Notes: a model not told the origin generated them from the sequence alone. DNA of 64,000 bases from Stichopus chloronotus (GCA_021234535.1 CM037836.1:30444769-30508768), one strand, 5' to 3'. Counted from the first letter of the stretch, positions 34,706-47,844 are shown. Numbers and translations: made by a program.

Positions 34706-35629
34706 AAGTTATTCAGGATCGGAGAGACGTCTTTTTGAATAAACATCAGATTTGGTCCATTCCAAATATCTTCTTTTTAAGAAGGAAGTGGTTAGTAGAC
34801 TGTTGTGTCGAAGGCACTGATGTAATGGTGTGAAATAAATTACGTAAGACAGATTAAAACCTAGAACACACGAACACAAAAGAATGAGAGAATTTCTGCG
34901 CGACAGGAAGTTAACGTAGATCACTTCTCGGCAAAAACTTGAAAAGTATGCGAAAATTTCCACATAAATAATTGTCTCAAGGTAATGGTCTATTTATTAC
35001 GTCATATAAGTACGGCACCACTTGGTGTAATAATGGTTCAAGCTGTATTATATTAAAATTGTAAGAAAAATTCTGTTAAACAAAAGGGAGTTGAGGGGGT
35101 GAACACTCGTTTTATTGTAAAAGTGCATCATTGGTGCAATTGTAAAACGGTATGTTCATGATTTCATTTTTTTTTTTGTTTTATCGAAGGGTCGCGACCT
35201 TTTTTCCCTGTAGGAGGTAGATAGTAAGTGTTGTGGCATACCATAAATTTTCAACGAAGTTTTATGAGGCAACAAGGGATTATGTCAGCCGCATAGCCCG
35301 CTCCCCCCCCCCTACGAGGGGAGCACGGAGGGCACATTGCCCCATAAAAAATAAGTGTTTTTAAATAAAATGTGTTTCAAGAAAAAGTCATGCTTTTGTT
35401 AAATGAAAATACAGGAGGAAGAGATAGTGATCCGTTTTGCATATAAAACCCTTGAAAAGGACTAAAAAAAAAATCAAACGGAAGGTGACAAATCTTCCCC
35501 TTATACCCCTCACCAGGTCGAGAAACTCAAACACTGATATTGCCCCACCCCCTCAAAAATGGTTAATGTGGCTACGGGCCTGCTATTTATTACGTCATAG
35601 TTTTATCTGTATGCAAGCGAACACTTTTT
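34706..35629. other. Intergenic DNA with an outlying unit of the array at 37340
   Basis: 34978-35120 resembles the 37340-39135 array ('ctcaaggtaatggtctatttattacgtcatat', 'aaaagggagtt'). Poly(C) at about 35303-35312. No gene recognised. Confidence 0.4.
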
Positions 35630-36290
35630 ATCCCTTACCGAAGGCAGGCAAGGAATCCAGGCAAGGAATCTACGCGATGATGACGTGTGTGAGTGTGTAT
35701 GTGTGCAGAAGTCGGGTTTGTTTAGGGCGCCGAACGGGGACACACACAGGAACTTCACGCTTGCAACCAGGGTGCGCCGAAAAACGGGGATATCCCCGTT
35801 TCTGAATATTTTAACATAATGCAAATTGGGGTTTCAGATATGCGCATTCAGCTTCACAGGTCAATCCAACTTTTGCTCAATACCTATTTTATAGATCTAT
35901 ACCAGTGTATAGGGGTGTATGTGTGTAAAAATTATCCACACAATCCCGTTTTTGGCGTGAATCGGGGATACCTGTAAGACTAAATACCAGTAACTGGGGA
36001 CTTCATATGCAAAGTGGGGACATCCCCGTTTACGTGAGGAAAAGTTTATGTCCAGAAAGGTGCCCTAAACGGGTATGCGTGTTTTGGCTTGTAAACACTA
36101 TATCTCAAAAGGGAAAGATGCTTGGACTTTTAAGTTGGTGTAAAGGGAGTCCATTGAGAGAAGATGGTTCCTATTGGTTTTCATAGAGGTTAAAGGTCAC
36201 TTGAGGTCACCAGAGTTGTAAGTATGACATCTTTTAGGGAAGTTATCTCGGCAACTGAATTTTGCGTTAATATCAAACTTTCAACACTGA
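35630..36290 (-). repeat. Inverted member of the TGACCT repeat family
   Basis: Carries the half-sites on the opposite strand: AGGTTA 36187-36192, AGGTCA 36194-36199 and AGGTCA 36204-36209, spaced 1 and 4 nt, the mirror of the 28275 cluster. It also has the 'aggcaaggaatc' end motif at 35648-35669. Confidence 0.65.
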
Positions 36291-36559
36291 TGAGTAGATG
36301 AGCTGTATCATTTGAAAAGTCCAATCGAAGATGGGATGACATAATAAGAATAAGTTCTATTATTCCGAAGATCTGTCCTGGATTCAAAAACCAAACTTGT
36401 TACTCTGAATTTTTTGCATGTCCTGAATGTGAACATATGAAGAGATAATGCCCATCGGGAAAATATGCACCTTTTTTTCACATTCAAAACTTACCAAAAA
36501 GTAGATGTAAGAGCATAGGCCTGTATATTGTTATTAAATGAATGGAATTTAAAGACAAA

Positions 36560-36990
36560 TACTCATCACCTTAGAGACTTTAAATTCTCCTAACCACTCA
36601 CCTCTAGTCCCTGCCTAAAATTCCTTCACATGTGTAATCAAAACAATGGATCTCTGTGTACGCTGTGTAATATGAGCTACTTTGCATCTGTTGAATTTGC
36701 TGTCAATTAAAGTGTAGAACCAGTTGAGAATTTTGCTCTCCGGAAGCCAGCTTGGGGTGATGAGTTACTGCCTTTAATCTCATTTGCTTTTCCTATGAAA
36801 CTATCAGAAGCATCATTGTTTGTGCACCCTCTTCAAACAATAACTCAGCATATCTCTTTAGATTTATTACTGTTTCTAAGTAATCAGTCAATGGCCCCGT
36901 TTCCAGCAACTCCATGTCTTTACAAAGTACTCCATTGGGACACCTTTGGAAGATATTTCCAGGAGTATCTCTGTTGATTTGCCACTAATT
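36560..36990 (-). pseudogene. L1-like retrotransposon fragment, inverted relative of 18120-19125
   Basis: 'cttggggtgatga' with 'ctgcctttaat' (36753-36780) and 'caaaacaatggatc' (36641) are reverse complements of 18859-18888 and 19009-19022. On the minus strand 36800-36980 gives a V-P-M-E-Y-F-x-K-x-W-type block like the I-P-I-E-W-V block of the other copy. Broken, no long ORF. Confidence 0.5.
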
Positions 36991-37339
36991 TTACGTCTCT
37001 AACCATAAGTGGTGTAAAGAACTTTCCGTCAACTTGTAAATTACTTTGCTAATAGATATATGCCATCCTTTGTCACCACAATTTTCGGTAAGGTTGGGTC
37101 AATGAAGTTGTATGTGGTTTAGATTCGTTCGTTATTCATTAATATCAGCATTTGGCATTACACTCAAATTTGGTTTATATTCTTATGTTTTGTTTTTTAT
37201 TTTGATATTGGTCTCGTCCCTTCTCCACTTGCTTTTGTTTCTTTTGTTTAAAGATATGAATGTGTATACGGAAAACGAAATTTTGGCAAGGGATCAGAGT
37301 GTCATTCGATCTTCTGGTTTAATAAGAATGTAGCTAATA

Positions 37340-38910
37340 GTCAAGACTTAATTATATTGAAAATTTCAAAGAAATTGTATGAGGCATGCAAAGAGGAGTT
37401 ATGAACTCAGTCGCTCATTCGTTATGATTAAAAGATGGATCATTTGTAAAACATATATAATATATTCCTATTATAAAACTCGGATGTTCATGGCGTCATC
37501 ATTTTTTTCATATGACGGTTACCACTCAGTTTAGCTTGTAGAGTGGGGACTGCTTACATTTTCGTGTAGGATATATCTAGCAAATTCAGTACATGCATTA
37601 CTTGTACACAATTTCTGCTTAAAAATAATTGTCTTAACGGGTGGTCTGTTTATTATGTCATATTTTTCTATTTAAGTATTTGACCACTTAATTGTTTCTT
37701 AAAGTTACAGCTAATAGCACAGAATTTATTGCATTCTAAAATCAAAGACATTCTTTGAGGCAAAAAGTACTTATGGATCATTTATACACAAATTATGCTA
37801 CATAGTAATGGGGAAAAAAAAACTAGTATCTTCATGACGTCACAACTTTCTTTCCAGGGGCAGGACCACTTAGCATTTCCTGTAAAAGATAGGTAATAAA
37901 TATTGCTAGATACTGTCAGAATTTCAAAGAAATCGTATGAGGCAAAAGGGAGTTATAAACTCAGACTCATATTCCTTCTAACAATGTAAAGCATTATTTG
38001 CAAAATATATAGGTACTAAAGTTGCAAAATATAAAGTTACTTAAGTTGTTTCACGGGTGTGGTCTCTTTGTTACGTCACTTTTTTCTTTATTTATTTGTG
38101 CACAGAATAGTACTAAAACTAATATGTTCATTACGTCACAACTTTCTTTGCAAAGCCAGGACCACTTAGATTTTCTTGTATGAGATAGATAATAAATATT
38201 GCTAGATACTGTCAGAATGTCAAAGAAATCATATGAGGCAAGGCAAAAAGGAGTTATGGACTTAGCCGCACATTCATTACTCCTACATACTTCGCACATA
38301 GGTATAAGTTGTCTCATTGGTGAGGTCCCTTTGGTACGTAATATTTTTGTCTGTAAGCGTGGGACCACTAAGTTCTTTTGTGTGGTTGTAGATGATAGGT
38401 ATTGCTTTATAACATTTGAAATAAATCGTATGAGGCAAAAAGGAGTTATAAACGTAGTTGCACATTCGTTTTATTTATTACGTGCATTACTTGTACATAC
38501 ATTGTAAGTACATATATGTAATGAAGATGGCTCATGGGTGTGGTCTTTTTGTTACGTCATATTTTTCTCTGAAAATATGGGACCACTTAGTTCTTTTTGT
38601 AGATGGTAGGTATGGCCTTATGATATTAAAATGTCAAAGAAATAGTATGAGGCAAAAAGGAGTTACAAACTATATATACATATATATTTATCTATATCTA
38701 TATATATCTATATCTATATGTATATATATATGACGTCACAACGTTCAGTGCAGGGCCCGGACCACTTAGTTTTTCCTGTAAGAGATAGAAAGTAATATAC
38801 TGTTCAAACTTCAAAGAAATTGTATGAGGCAAAAAAGAGTTATAGACTTATCGGCACATTTGTTTTGATACAACATATACATTAGCCTATATATTATACA
38901 TTATGTATAC

Positions 38911-38947
<37 letters not shown>

Positions 38948-39135
38948 GTCGATTATTTGTACACAGAAGAGTAGAACTAATATGTTCATGAGGTCACAAC
39001 GTTCTGTGCAGCGCCCGGACCACTTAGTTTTTCCTGTAAGAGATAAAAAATAAATATTGCTATATACTGTCAAAATGTCAGAGAAATCGTGGGAAGCAAA
39101 AAGTATGATAAATTTTGTCGCCAATTCGTTTTTGG
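37340..39135 (+). repeat. Degenerate tandem array, ~8 units of 110-260 bp
   Basis: Units share 'ggaccacttag', 'ttttcctgtaagagatag', 'aataaatattgctagatactgtc' and 'aaagaaat(c/t)gtatgaggcaaaa' with 'ggagttat'. Approximate unit landmarks (gtatgaggca) are at 37377, 37935, 38231, 38428, 38646 and 38821. Several units carry 'acgtca', and two a full TGACGTCA (37835-37842, 38731-38738). TA microsatellites at 38673-38731 and 38916-38942 interrupt it. Confidence 0.8.
38916..38942. repeat. (TA)n microsatellite
   Basis: Uninterrupted TA tract inside the tandem array. Confidence 0.95.
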
Positions 39136-40151
39136 AAGTACGTTCATTACTTTTCTTTCTGATAACGGCCGTTAAAGGCCTCCGTAATAAAGCATTCGGT
39201 CATAGCTGTTTGCTGTCTTCAATACATAATGTGTCTACTGTGCGGTATGGATGTGCGGCTGAACGTGCGGCTTACTTGACTGTTGTTGCATGTGTTGACG
39301 CAACCGTCACTTGAGAATATGCTTTCTATCATCTATAGATTGTTCGATCAAGAACACATAAAATTACACCACTGTGGGGAAGACACATAACAAATAATTA
39401 TTGCACACGTCTATTTTAATCAATGTTTGAAGGCGTTAATGAACACTTCAGTACTAGGGCCTAGTATTGTAGTGTAGGCCTGTGACTATGAGTAGTAGGT
39501 TATGCCCACTGTAGGTCATGTCCGATAATCCTCACAGTCTCCTGATAACTTACTCCTGAAATTTACTAACTGAAAACTGAAGTAATGTAACTTGCGTTAG
39601 CTCTTTTGAAGTACATTGTACCTGTTCACCAACCATGGATACTTAATAAAGCCGTAACTTGCAGAGATGATTGTCACATATTCGTCCATGCTATAAGAAA
39701 TACTTTAGTCAGTTAACTTGGTACATACTCTATATTACAGTTTAGTCAACCCAAGCCGACGCGAGAGGTTTAAGCACAACAAATTCTTCAGGTCAAAGAG
39801 GTCATTCAAAATTTTCAGCTGTATGTACAGCACTCCAGGCGTTTGGAATAAATGTTGAAACTTTTAATGTGTCAAATCTTCATTGTATACAACAAAAATG
39901 ACAAAACACAATTTAAAAAATGACTACACGTTATTTGCGGTTACGAAAATGCATATTTAATCCAGATCCTTTTATAAATATTATCTCATGCTAGCACGCC
40001 TCGATGTCATCATAGTAGCGCCTAATTATTCCCTCAAAGCAGGTGTATGACCTTAGTTCAAACTGGGGTCTATTTATTTCTGTGGGTCGCATAACAACTC
40101 CGTGGTTCAAACTTATCTTCTGTGTTCAAATTGTCTCATATTGTGAAAACT
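39136..40151. other. Intergenic DNA, no recognised gene
   Basis: Contains the segment (39985-40028) that is the inverse of 16963-17006. No coding signal recognised. Confidence 0.35.
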
Positions 40152-40351
40152 ACAATCTTGGACAAAATACCTTGGGACACCCCGCGCCCCCGTTCAATGT
40201 TGGTTATATTATTGCTGTTTAAAGGGTACATTCACTTCTATAGCGCAACATTGGGAAGGGGCGCGGGGTTTCATGTTATCCTCTCACCTAAAATTCAGTA
40301 TTATATTTGCAACATACGACAAAGTGTCCCAACAATTTTGTCCAAGATTGT
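40152..40351. mobile_element. 200-bp MITE, copy 1
   Basis: Perfect 17-bp terminal inverted repeats (ACAATCTTGGACAAAAT and its complement). A second, inner inverted pair is built from 'ccccgcgccccc..ttcaatgttg' and 'caacattgggaaggggcgcgggg'. Flanked by CT on both sides. Non-coding; ORFs across it are shadows. Confidence 0.9.
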
Positions 40352-41929
40352 CTGAGAATTTCGAGGGGTTAGAAGCATGCGCGGTTCACAGGAAAAGTCG
40401 TCAATTTGAAACAAGTTAAACGGCAAAATGGGGGGGGGGGGGGGTGTGATATTCCTTGCAACAAGAAACGTCAGCAGTACATGTTCGGCATGTTTGGGGC
40501 CTATACTGAAGTTGGTTTATTGTAATAACATTATTGTGTGAATGTTGTCAATGTTATTACGGAGTAAGGGGAGGAATAAGTCAGTCAAATTGATGTATTT
40601 GCACTAAATGTGCTAAATAAAATGCAGTCATTGGGGAGGTAACATTATAACTCCAATGCATCTTGTCGACCATGAAACTACTTTAAAACATTTTGTATGA
40701 TACAACTGACGTACTTTCGTCTCAAACTCTGATATTGAGACAGGTAACGAAGAAAAAAAACAAACAAAAACAAAAAATACCCCCCCCAAAAAAAAAAGAA
40801 CATGTGAGTAGTCCGTTGAAGAAGATCGATGTATATGTCTTATTTATTCAAATTGTTCACAGTGATGACGTGGTGTCTGGTATTAAAGTAACTACACTTA
40901 ATGTCTATTAGGACTGACTTGCAGGTTAATCTGGGTAAAAAAGTGTACTATCACTATACAAAATAAACCTCTAAAATGCAAATTTAATAAATGTGACGTT
41001 TGCTCATATTCACATAACAGTGACATTGTGGCACCCATTCTATTGTACCGTACATGGTGCACTGTAATGTGTCAGTCATTTTAAGCAGTTTCAACGGACT
41101 TCACAGTACATATTTGTTGTTATAGCTATATCATTATGTTAATATACATATTACCTTATGCTGTATATGAATGAATGAAAAATGAGACGTTGACAGACAT
41201 TTGAGTTTATAAATGGGTAATTGAGCAGTGAAAAACACTATGGTCATGCCGTGAATCGAACCCCGGCCTCCCCATCCAAGCTGACTTAGACCTAACAACA
41301 GCGTCCGACAGTATAGGTTAATGAAACCCACGTTCTACCAAATGTTTTGACAGGAAAATTTGAGCAACCCGTGGAAAAATTGCGTAGATTACAAGACTGA
41401 AGATTACATATGTTACCAGCTTCATGCAATGTAAAAATTGCAGTCACAAATCTTGATTTAGCGGCGGAAAAGGTAAAAAACCAGCCTTTACTAACGTTCT
41501 ACCATTTATTTTAATATTAAGCTGAATCTACAGTTCTGACTTTAACGCATTTTGGTAGAACGTGGAGCTACTTCAGAATATATTATAACTGGGATTCCTA
41601 CCAGCGTTCTACAATTGCAGTAACACTCCTGTTGCAATGCAATGCAACAGCTGCCCATCAATGTTATTTCTAAACGCAACTATTTCTGTCCGCATACAAA
41701 ACCATGAAACGATCTATTCATTCATGATCACTCCTTTCCAACAAAACATATACAAATAAACCCCCAAAATTAAAATTAAACTTATGTTCATAGTCGAAAT
41801 TCAGAATACTTTCATTTGAAAATCCCCAGACCCATAGGCCCCGAAAACTAATTTTTATGATGCACCTTGTCCAAAAATGTTCAATTTTCTTTCGAAATTT
41901 CGCTCCAAAATTGCTCCCAAAAAACTCAG
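40352..41929. other. Intergenic DNA with poly(G) run and a tRNA-like promoter fragment
   Basis: Poly(G) at 40430-40444. 41240-41340 on the minus strand contains GGTTCGATTC, a good B-box/T-loop, preceded by anticodon-arm-like sequence. This is probably the head of a tRNA-derived SINE and not a functional tRNA, since I cannot fold a full cloverleaf. Confidence 0.4.
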
Positions 41930-42129
41930 ACAATCTTGGACAAAATACCTTGGGACACCCCGCGCCCCCGTTCAATGTTGGCTATAGGATTGCTGTTCAA
42001 AGGGTACATTCACTTCTGTAGCGCAACATTGGGAAGGGGCTCGGGGTTTCATGTTATCCTCTCACCTAAAATTCAGTATTATATTTGCAACATACGACAA
42101 AGTGTGCCAACAATTTTGTCCAAGATTGT
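41930..42129. mobile_element. 200-bp MITE, copy 2
   Basis: Same length and termini as 40152-40351, about 97% identical by eye, and flanked by AG on both sides. Same orientation as copy 1. Confidence 0.9.
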
Positions 42130-43739
42130 AGGTGGGGCATCCCACCTGAACCCCACCGGTTCTCTGCCCGCCTGGACCCCTCATGTGGATCGTTGGACCC
42201 CACAAGATAATATGCACCCTTCACTCTCGTAGCACACCTTCAGTGACATTCGTCTGCCCCCATGCCCATTCCCTCACCTTAACCCCCTCTTCCCTGACAG
42301 CAATTAATGGATCTTCATTTGGATCAGAGAGCATTGGCTCAATAGTCAATGCATATGGCTGAGGAACTCAGTTTACTACTCAAGAAATATCTCTATTGAG
42401 AATTTGGGTATTGCGATGTGTCACCGTTGAAGTTGGTTTCTGCACTTTGAAAGTGGAAAAAAAAAAACTGATATATTTGAAAATCTTCGACTGGAAGTGA
42501 TCACGTTTCAGTATTCAAAATAGAGAGGGAAATTTGAACGTTGCGAGTACTGTGTACGGGTGTCCCTTTGTGTGTCTAGCCATATGTTTGTGGGGTTGTT
42601 ATGTAACACCAGTTCCAAAGACGTTCTCTGTTGCACCATGACACTTGCCAAAAATTAATCACCAAGTAGGTAGTTTGAAGTATCAAAGTGGATTAGCATC
42701 ACTTGTTGACGTAACCCACAGGGCATAACCCAAACAGAGAGAGAGAGGGAGGGGGGGGGGGGGGATTTAATGGGACTGTTATTGGATGTTCCATATTACA
42801 TCTTGAATCAATGGGAAGTTTGATTTAATCGGATATTACGTTGTGACTGTCTTAAGACGCATTAAATTCAACAGGAATTCAACGATGGTACCCACGTATA
42901 GGATTATTCTTCAGTTGTTGAAAGGAGGTATTTCATCGGCTTCTCAGAGGTAGCATTTCTTAGGGTTAAAACTTGTTCTCTATTGCGTTAACATATGTGT
43001 GACAGGACAACTTTCACCTGGAGAATTCCAATTCTGACACCCCCGCCCCCCCCCCCCCCATAATTCCTTCACCGAAGAGGGTGAGGGTTACGGAGATGAT
43101 TATAGGGAATTATCAGGGGGGAGGGTTCCGGATGGGGGATTTTTCCTAGAGGATGGTTAATTTTTTTAGATGTTTTTGCGGGACAGTATGATTGGCTTGC
43201 TTGGGTCTATAAAGGAGACAAATCATCAGTAAAATATCTCACTGAGGAGACAAGATCAGGTAAGTTATTTATGTAGAAGAAGAATAGGAGGGATTTAATA
43301 TTTGAGTTTGAGTTGAAACCTTGATGGAAATCAGTTACATCACTTTAACCAAAATGTAGGACTAGACTCTGAGGGACAAACTTGAGGAAAAGAAAGACAC
43401 CAAACCCAAGCCGTTATATCCTCCGATGTCTTACATTCATATATGATGAACTGGGGAGGGTTAAAAAGTCACGTGCTTATCTACCTTGGCTGTTTATTAG
43501 CGTTTGACTCTTACGAACACATGATAAAGTAAAGCAGCTGGCTGACGCAATGCCAATCAAAATAAATTTAAATTAATTAAACAATTGTAGGTAAACCAGG
43601 AGAATTATTTTGGAACTGAGATCTGAATACAGTGGCTGTGGATGTAAGTTGGTATTATTTCACAGGTGTATGAAATACTTCTCGGTATGTAGGCCTAAAT
43701 CAGTTAATATGCGGTTTCTCTCCCTCCGTTTATTCATAC
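42130..43739. other. Intergenic DNA, no recognised gene
   Basis: Poly(G) at 42751-42764 and poly(C) at about 43046-43059. No ORF with motifs. Confidence 0.35.
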
Positions 43740-44816
43740 TTTTATCTCATCGCCCTATAGGGGCTAGATGAGATATTGTAATCACTTGGCTAGTGGAGCT
43801 ATATATTGTACTGTGCACCCATGGGAGAATGGTTGCCATGGAAACGCTTGGAGTGGATGAGTAGCGACACCCCAGGGGTACCCCATGGTAGAGTGATCAT
43901 GGGTACAGGAGGGTCCTGTTGGGTGGTATAAATGAAAACGTGTCCGTGCCAATGTGTGTTCGTGTGTGTGTGTGTGCGTGCGCGTGTGTGTGCGTCCGGA
44001 CCTGCCCAGATTGTGGTTTTTCCAGAATAGTTTGAAAAGCATATGGGCGATTAAATTGAAACTTGGTAAGGTTGTGCGTGATGCCAATATGTGCAAGATG
44101 TATTAGTTGTATGGTAAATTGAGTCAAAGTTGCTGATTTTTGAGAAAAAAATCTATTTTGCCCCAAAATTGCTATTTCCAGCATATCTTGAGAAATGTTT
44201 GAGCATTTAATGCAAAAATTTGCAAAAACTTACATGAGAATGAAATATTTCAAGGTATATCACTTTTGTAGTAAAGAGTGAAATTTGCTGATTTTTTAGA
44301 AAAAAAAAAGCCAATTTTGCCCCAAAATTTGTATTTCCAGCATATCTTGTGAACTATTAGATCAATTAACTTGCAGTTTTGTGAGTACTTACCTGAGAAC
44401 ACATTGTTCAACATAATATTACTGTAATGGTAAATCGAGTCAAATTTGCTGATTTTTGAGAAAAAAAAAGCCAATTTTGCCCCAAAATTGCTATTTCCAG
44501 CATATCTTGAGAAGTATTTGAGCATTTAATGCAAAATTTTGCAAAAACTTACATGAGAATGAAATATTCAAGGTATATCACTTTTGTAGAAAAGAGAGTG
44601 AAATTTGCTGATTTTTTAGGGAAAAAAAAAGCCAATTTAGCCCCAAAATTTGTATTTCCAGGATATCTTGAGAACTATTAAATCAATTAACTTAATGTTT
44701 TGTAAGTACTGAGCAATATACTATTACAAATTCCCATGTGCAGGCCCTGTATTGAAATCAATGTGCATGTTGGCGATGAGATACGCAACTCCGTGGATTG
44801 CCCTCTTGTTTCTTTT
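43740..44816 (+). repeat. 1.07-kb interspersed repeat D, copy 2
   Basis: Same orientation and layout as 15621-16688: X-box at 43832-43845, GT tract, then four tandem units with landmarks near 44129, 44283, 44445 and 44603. Similarity is high throughout. Confidence 0.87.
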
Positions 44817-45074
44817 TAATTGCTCTGTTTATGCATTCATTCTTTTTCTTTCAAATGTCTTCACTGTATATTACCTTCGTTCATAAAACATTTTTGTTAT
44901 CCTTCTGATTACTAAAAGTAATTGCAATTTTATTATTAATTTTATTATTATTTTATTATTATAATTTCGTATTATTAATGACAAAATCAAATGCAACAGT
45001 GAAAAACAATCAGCATTCACTGTAACGCTCTGATAAGTATGATAGACGACTGTCTGAACCGGATAGTTAGTTCA

Positions 45075-45567
45075 GTTTAGAATTTGTGGATCAGAAAGTA
45101 TGAATCCAGTTCCATGTTTATCATGGACGAACATCGAGGATTTTGCAAATTCTTTTTGATCAGTCTTCAGAGGGTAACGAGGTAGGGTGATCCAACAATC
45201 CCAAACACACCCGAACCTGCTCCCGGGCCAGCCATTACTAGTAACGTCCCCATCCGGACGAGAGTGTATCAACCAGTCTTTAGCTACAGTTTCCTATAGG
45301 CTGAGAGGACCTGCATGGAGTGGAGGACCTGCCCAACTGAGCAGTCCGTTATAGCTGTACGGAGCAATCTGTAGAGGATGAGAGCTGAATCGGACAACAG
45401 AAACCAAAATTGAACCAAGTATCCCCCAACACCAACAGCTTTACTGAACGTACATTTGAGACAACAGACAATTTCTAAGTGGATTCACCGGGATTTGATC
45501 AGGGGACTTAGTGATTGTAAAACTAACGGACGGACACTCTAACCACATAGCTAACACTCCATCCAAC
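45075..45567 (-). mobile_element. tRNA-derived SINE-like repeat, copy 1
   Basis: About 490 bp similar to 47845-48343. On the minus strand the right end gives a tRNA-like head: 'gttagctatgtggttagagt' (A-box) then 'ctgatcaaatccc' (degenerate B-box). The body has the shared 'ggatcagaaagt' tail and the 'tcagagggtaac' and 'ggctgagagg' blocks. No ORF. Confidence 0.65.
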
Positions 45568-47844
45568 ACCTATGAATATTTTTTCACTTATATCCCTCCT
45601 CTGTATATTTCTCATGAAACGTCATGTTGAATTAATTTCAACGTTTTACGAAGTAAATCATGTCTGGTAGATTTTAAGTTCGACTCAGTATTACGTTTGA
45701 TCCATAATTTCAAAGCCTAGGGTAATTTAATGAGCGACTTGAAGATGGCATGCGGAGTGTGGAGCGGTAAGCTTTGGAGAGTGTAGGCCTATATTTAAAG
45801 GGAAATAGGGCGTTTAGAATACACCAACATGACATACAAAAGAAAGTAGCGGTAATCATTTTAGATCATTCAGTCTCATCAATAAACATCTACCAAAGCT
45901 TCATCTCCTCAAAACATTACGCATGTGATCATGGAAGATGCATCATTTGAATTTTGAAAAGTTTGGATGAACAAATTAGTGTTGGGCATCAAAAAACTGA
46001 ATTTCTATCTGTGAGAAACTTCTTTCTTGAAAAGAAGGCTACTGTCCTTCCTTATTTTGAATAATCCATCATATTCTACGTACACAAACATTGGTTTTAA
46101 AATATGGATGCTTTCTCTAAAACAAACGCCCCATTTCCCTTTAAGCAAGTTTCCACCCACTTTTTGGTATATTCTTCATGTAAACCAACCTCAAGAGCGT
46201 TTGACTTACATGGAGTATATACACGCTTTTTCACATCACCTCGCCCTAGTATAGCTATAATAGTTACGGAATAGGTTTACATTTCCGTTTCAACTTTCAT
46301 CTTAGACAGCACAATCTCTCATCTGAGACGGACACTCTCAGAATAGAGGGGGTAAGAGGTAAATCCCACTATTTGGGAATGCCATAAACATACAGACGTC
46401 AATGCACAGAGACATGACATGACAGTATGGGTTGTCGTTATACTGTTATACCCCCAAAATTTACAGTCGCTTATTGTGTCGCTTCATCTGATTGGTCTAT
46501 TGATTTCTTCACTGAATATGTTGTCCAATGTTGTGCCTGGGAACAAAACTATAATTTGTGGTATTGCAATATCTATCTGTCTACATACAATAGGCTACAT
46601 ATATTATCACTGTATGTACTGTAATGTATACTGTGTACTTGTTTATCCCGTTGGAAGGTTAGTCCTACCAGTCCAAGTTCGGTGTTATCATTATCAGTGT
46701 GACAGATACCGACAACACCTTGTAATCAAAGAAGCAAAAGTTGCAAGACCTGATTCAGGGTATTGAGACCATCTTGGGAATTCAGTGTTAAACGTCCCAT
46801 CCCATGTGTGAACGTTAGTGGCTTCATGATTCATTTGCATGATTTAGGCTTACTGTAGGCCTAAGTAACGTTAACTTAGGCCCAAAGGCTTAACTTAACT
46901 CTAAGCTAGGCCTTGTGCTATATTGTTTATGATGATAGAATTGTTTGTCTTCGTAGCTACAGTACTGTAACTTTAGCAGTGACAGTAACAAGCCCGGCCT
47001 TGGCATGGCATAGGCCTACAACTCCTGCATTTCAACTGTCTTTTGTTTCAAAAGACATCAAATATCAAATAAAAAATATAACAAGACATCAATATCAATA
47101 TCATCAATCAGGTGGTGATGGTAGGTCAGTTGGGGAGGGGTGAGTTCAGAAGGGATTTGGTTTTGTTGTTTATAACTTGTGTATTCCTACTAGGAGTGTC
47201 CTTGTTTTTCAAGCCCAGAAGGGTTTTTGAGAACTCTTCCATTCACAACACCATTGTTGTTGTTATTTGTTATACTTGCACATGTATGTTGCTGTGAAAA
47301 AAGAAATAAATGAAATGAAAAATGAAATGAAAACATGTTCATTATAGGCTTCCATATATATATTTAACCATTAAAGTATTGACATTCGTTACGTCAGTAG
47401 AAATCAATTGGCATTCAGTGTCGTTCGTCCTCTGTAACCATACATGATTTATTGGCATTCGCTGGCATTCGTTTCAGGTTTTTCCCAATAAGACACAGGT
47501 TATTGAATTTTAATAGGCTAGACCTGAGGCTCTACAGGTCTACGGTAACAGTATGAGCAGGCAGACCTTGGGCAGCAGGTGTTTAAGCCTAGTTAAGTAT
47601 TTATTTACTGTAGACCTAGGGGGGAAGAGTGCATAATTAGTATATGTAAGCCCTTTGGAGTTTTCCATTCCTGATTGGTAGTTATGAAAATATTATACAA
47701 TACAACTAGGCCTAGGCCCTACTTATTGTTGGTGTTACTTTTTTCTCATCTACCAATTACAAATAAAATGTTCAACAAGTTTGTAGCAGGGGTAACTTGT
47801 AAGGAACTGTTCCCTGAATTCAACTCAGTGAGACAAATAGGCCT
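45568..47844. other. Intergenic DNA, no recognised gene
   Basis: Ends of a possible retroposon are suggested by the (AAATG)n-type tail at 47300-47331 ('gaaataaatgaaatgaaaaatgaaatg'). ORFs at 46419-46766 and 46027-46254 show no motif. Confidence 0.35.

Noticed and set aside
41240..41340. A tRNA gene on the minus strand
   Set aside because: The B-box/T-loop is good, but acceptor and D stems cannot be drawn; better seen as a tRNA-derived SINE head.
40122..42232. Paired ORFs of 77 and 121 codons sharing a 60-residue block
   Set aside because: The shared block is just the 200-bp MITE read through in one frame.
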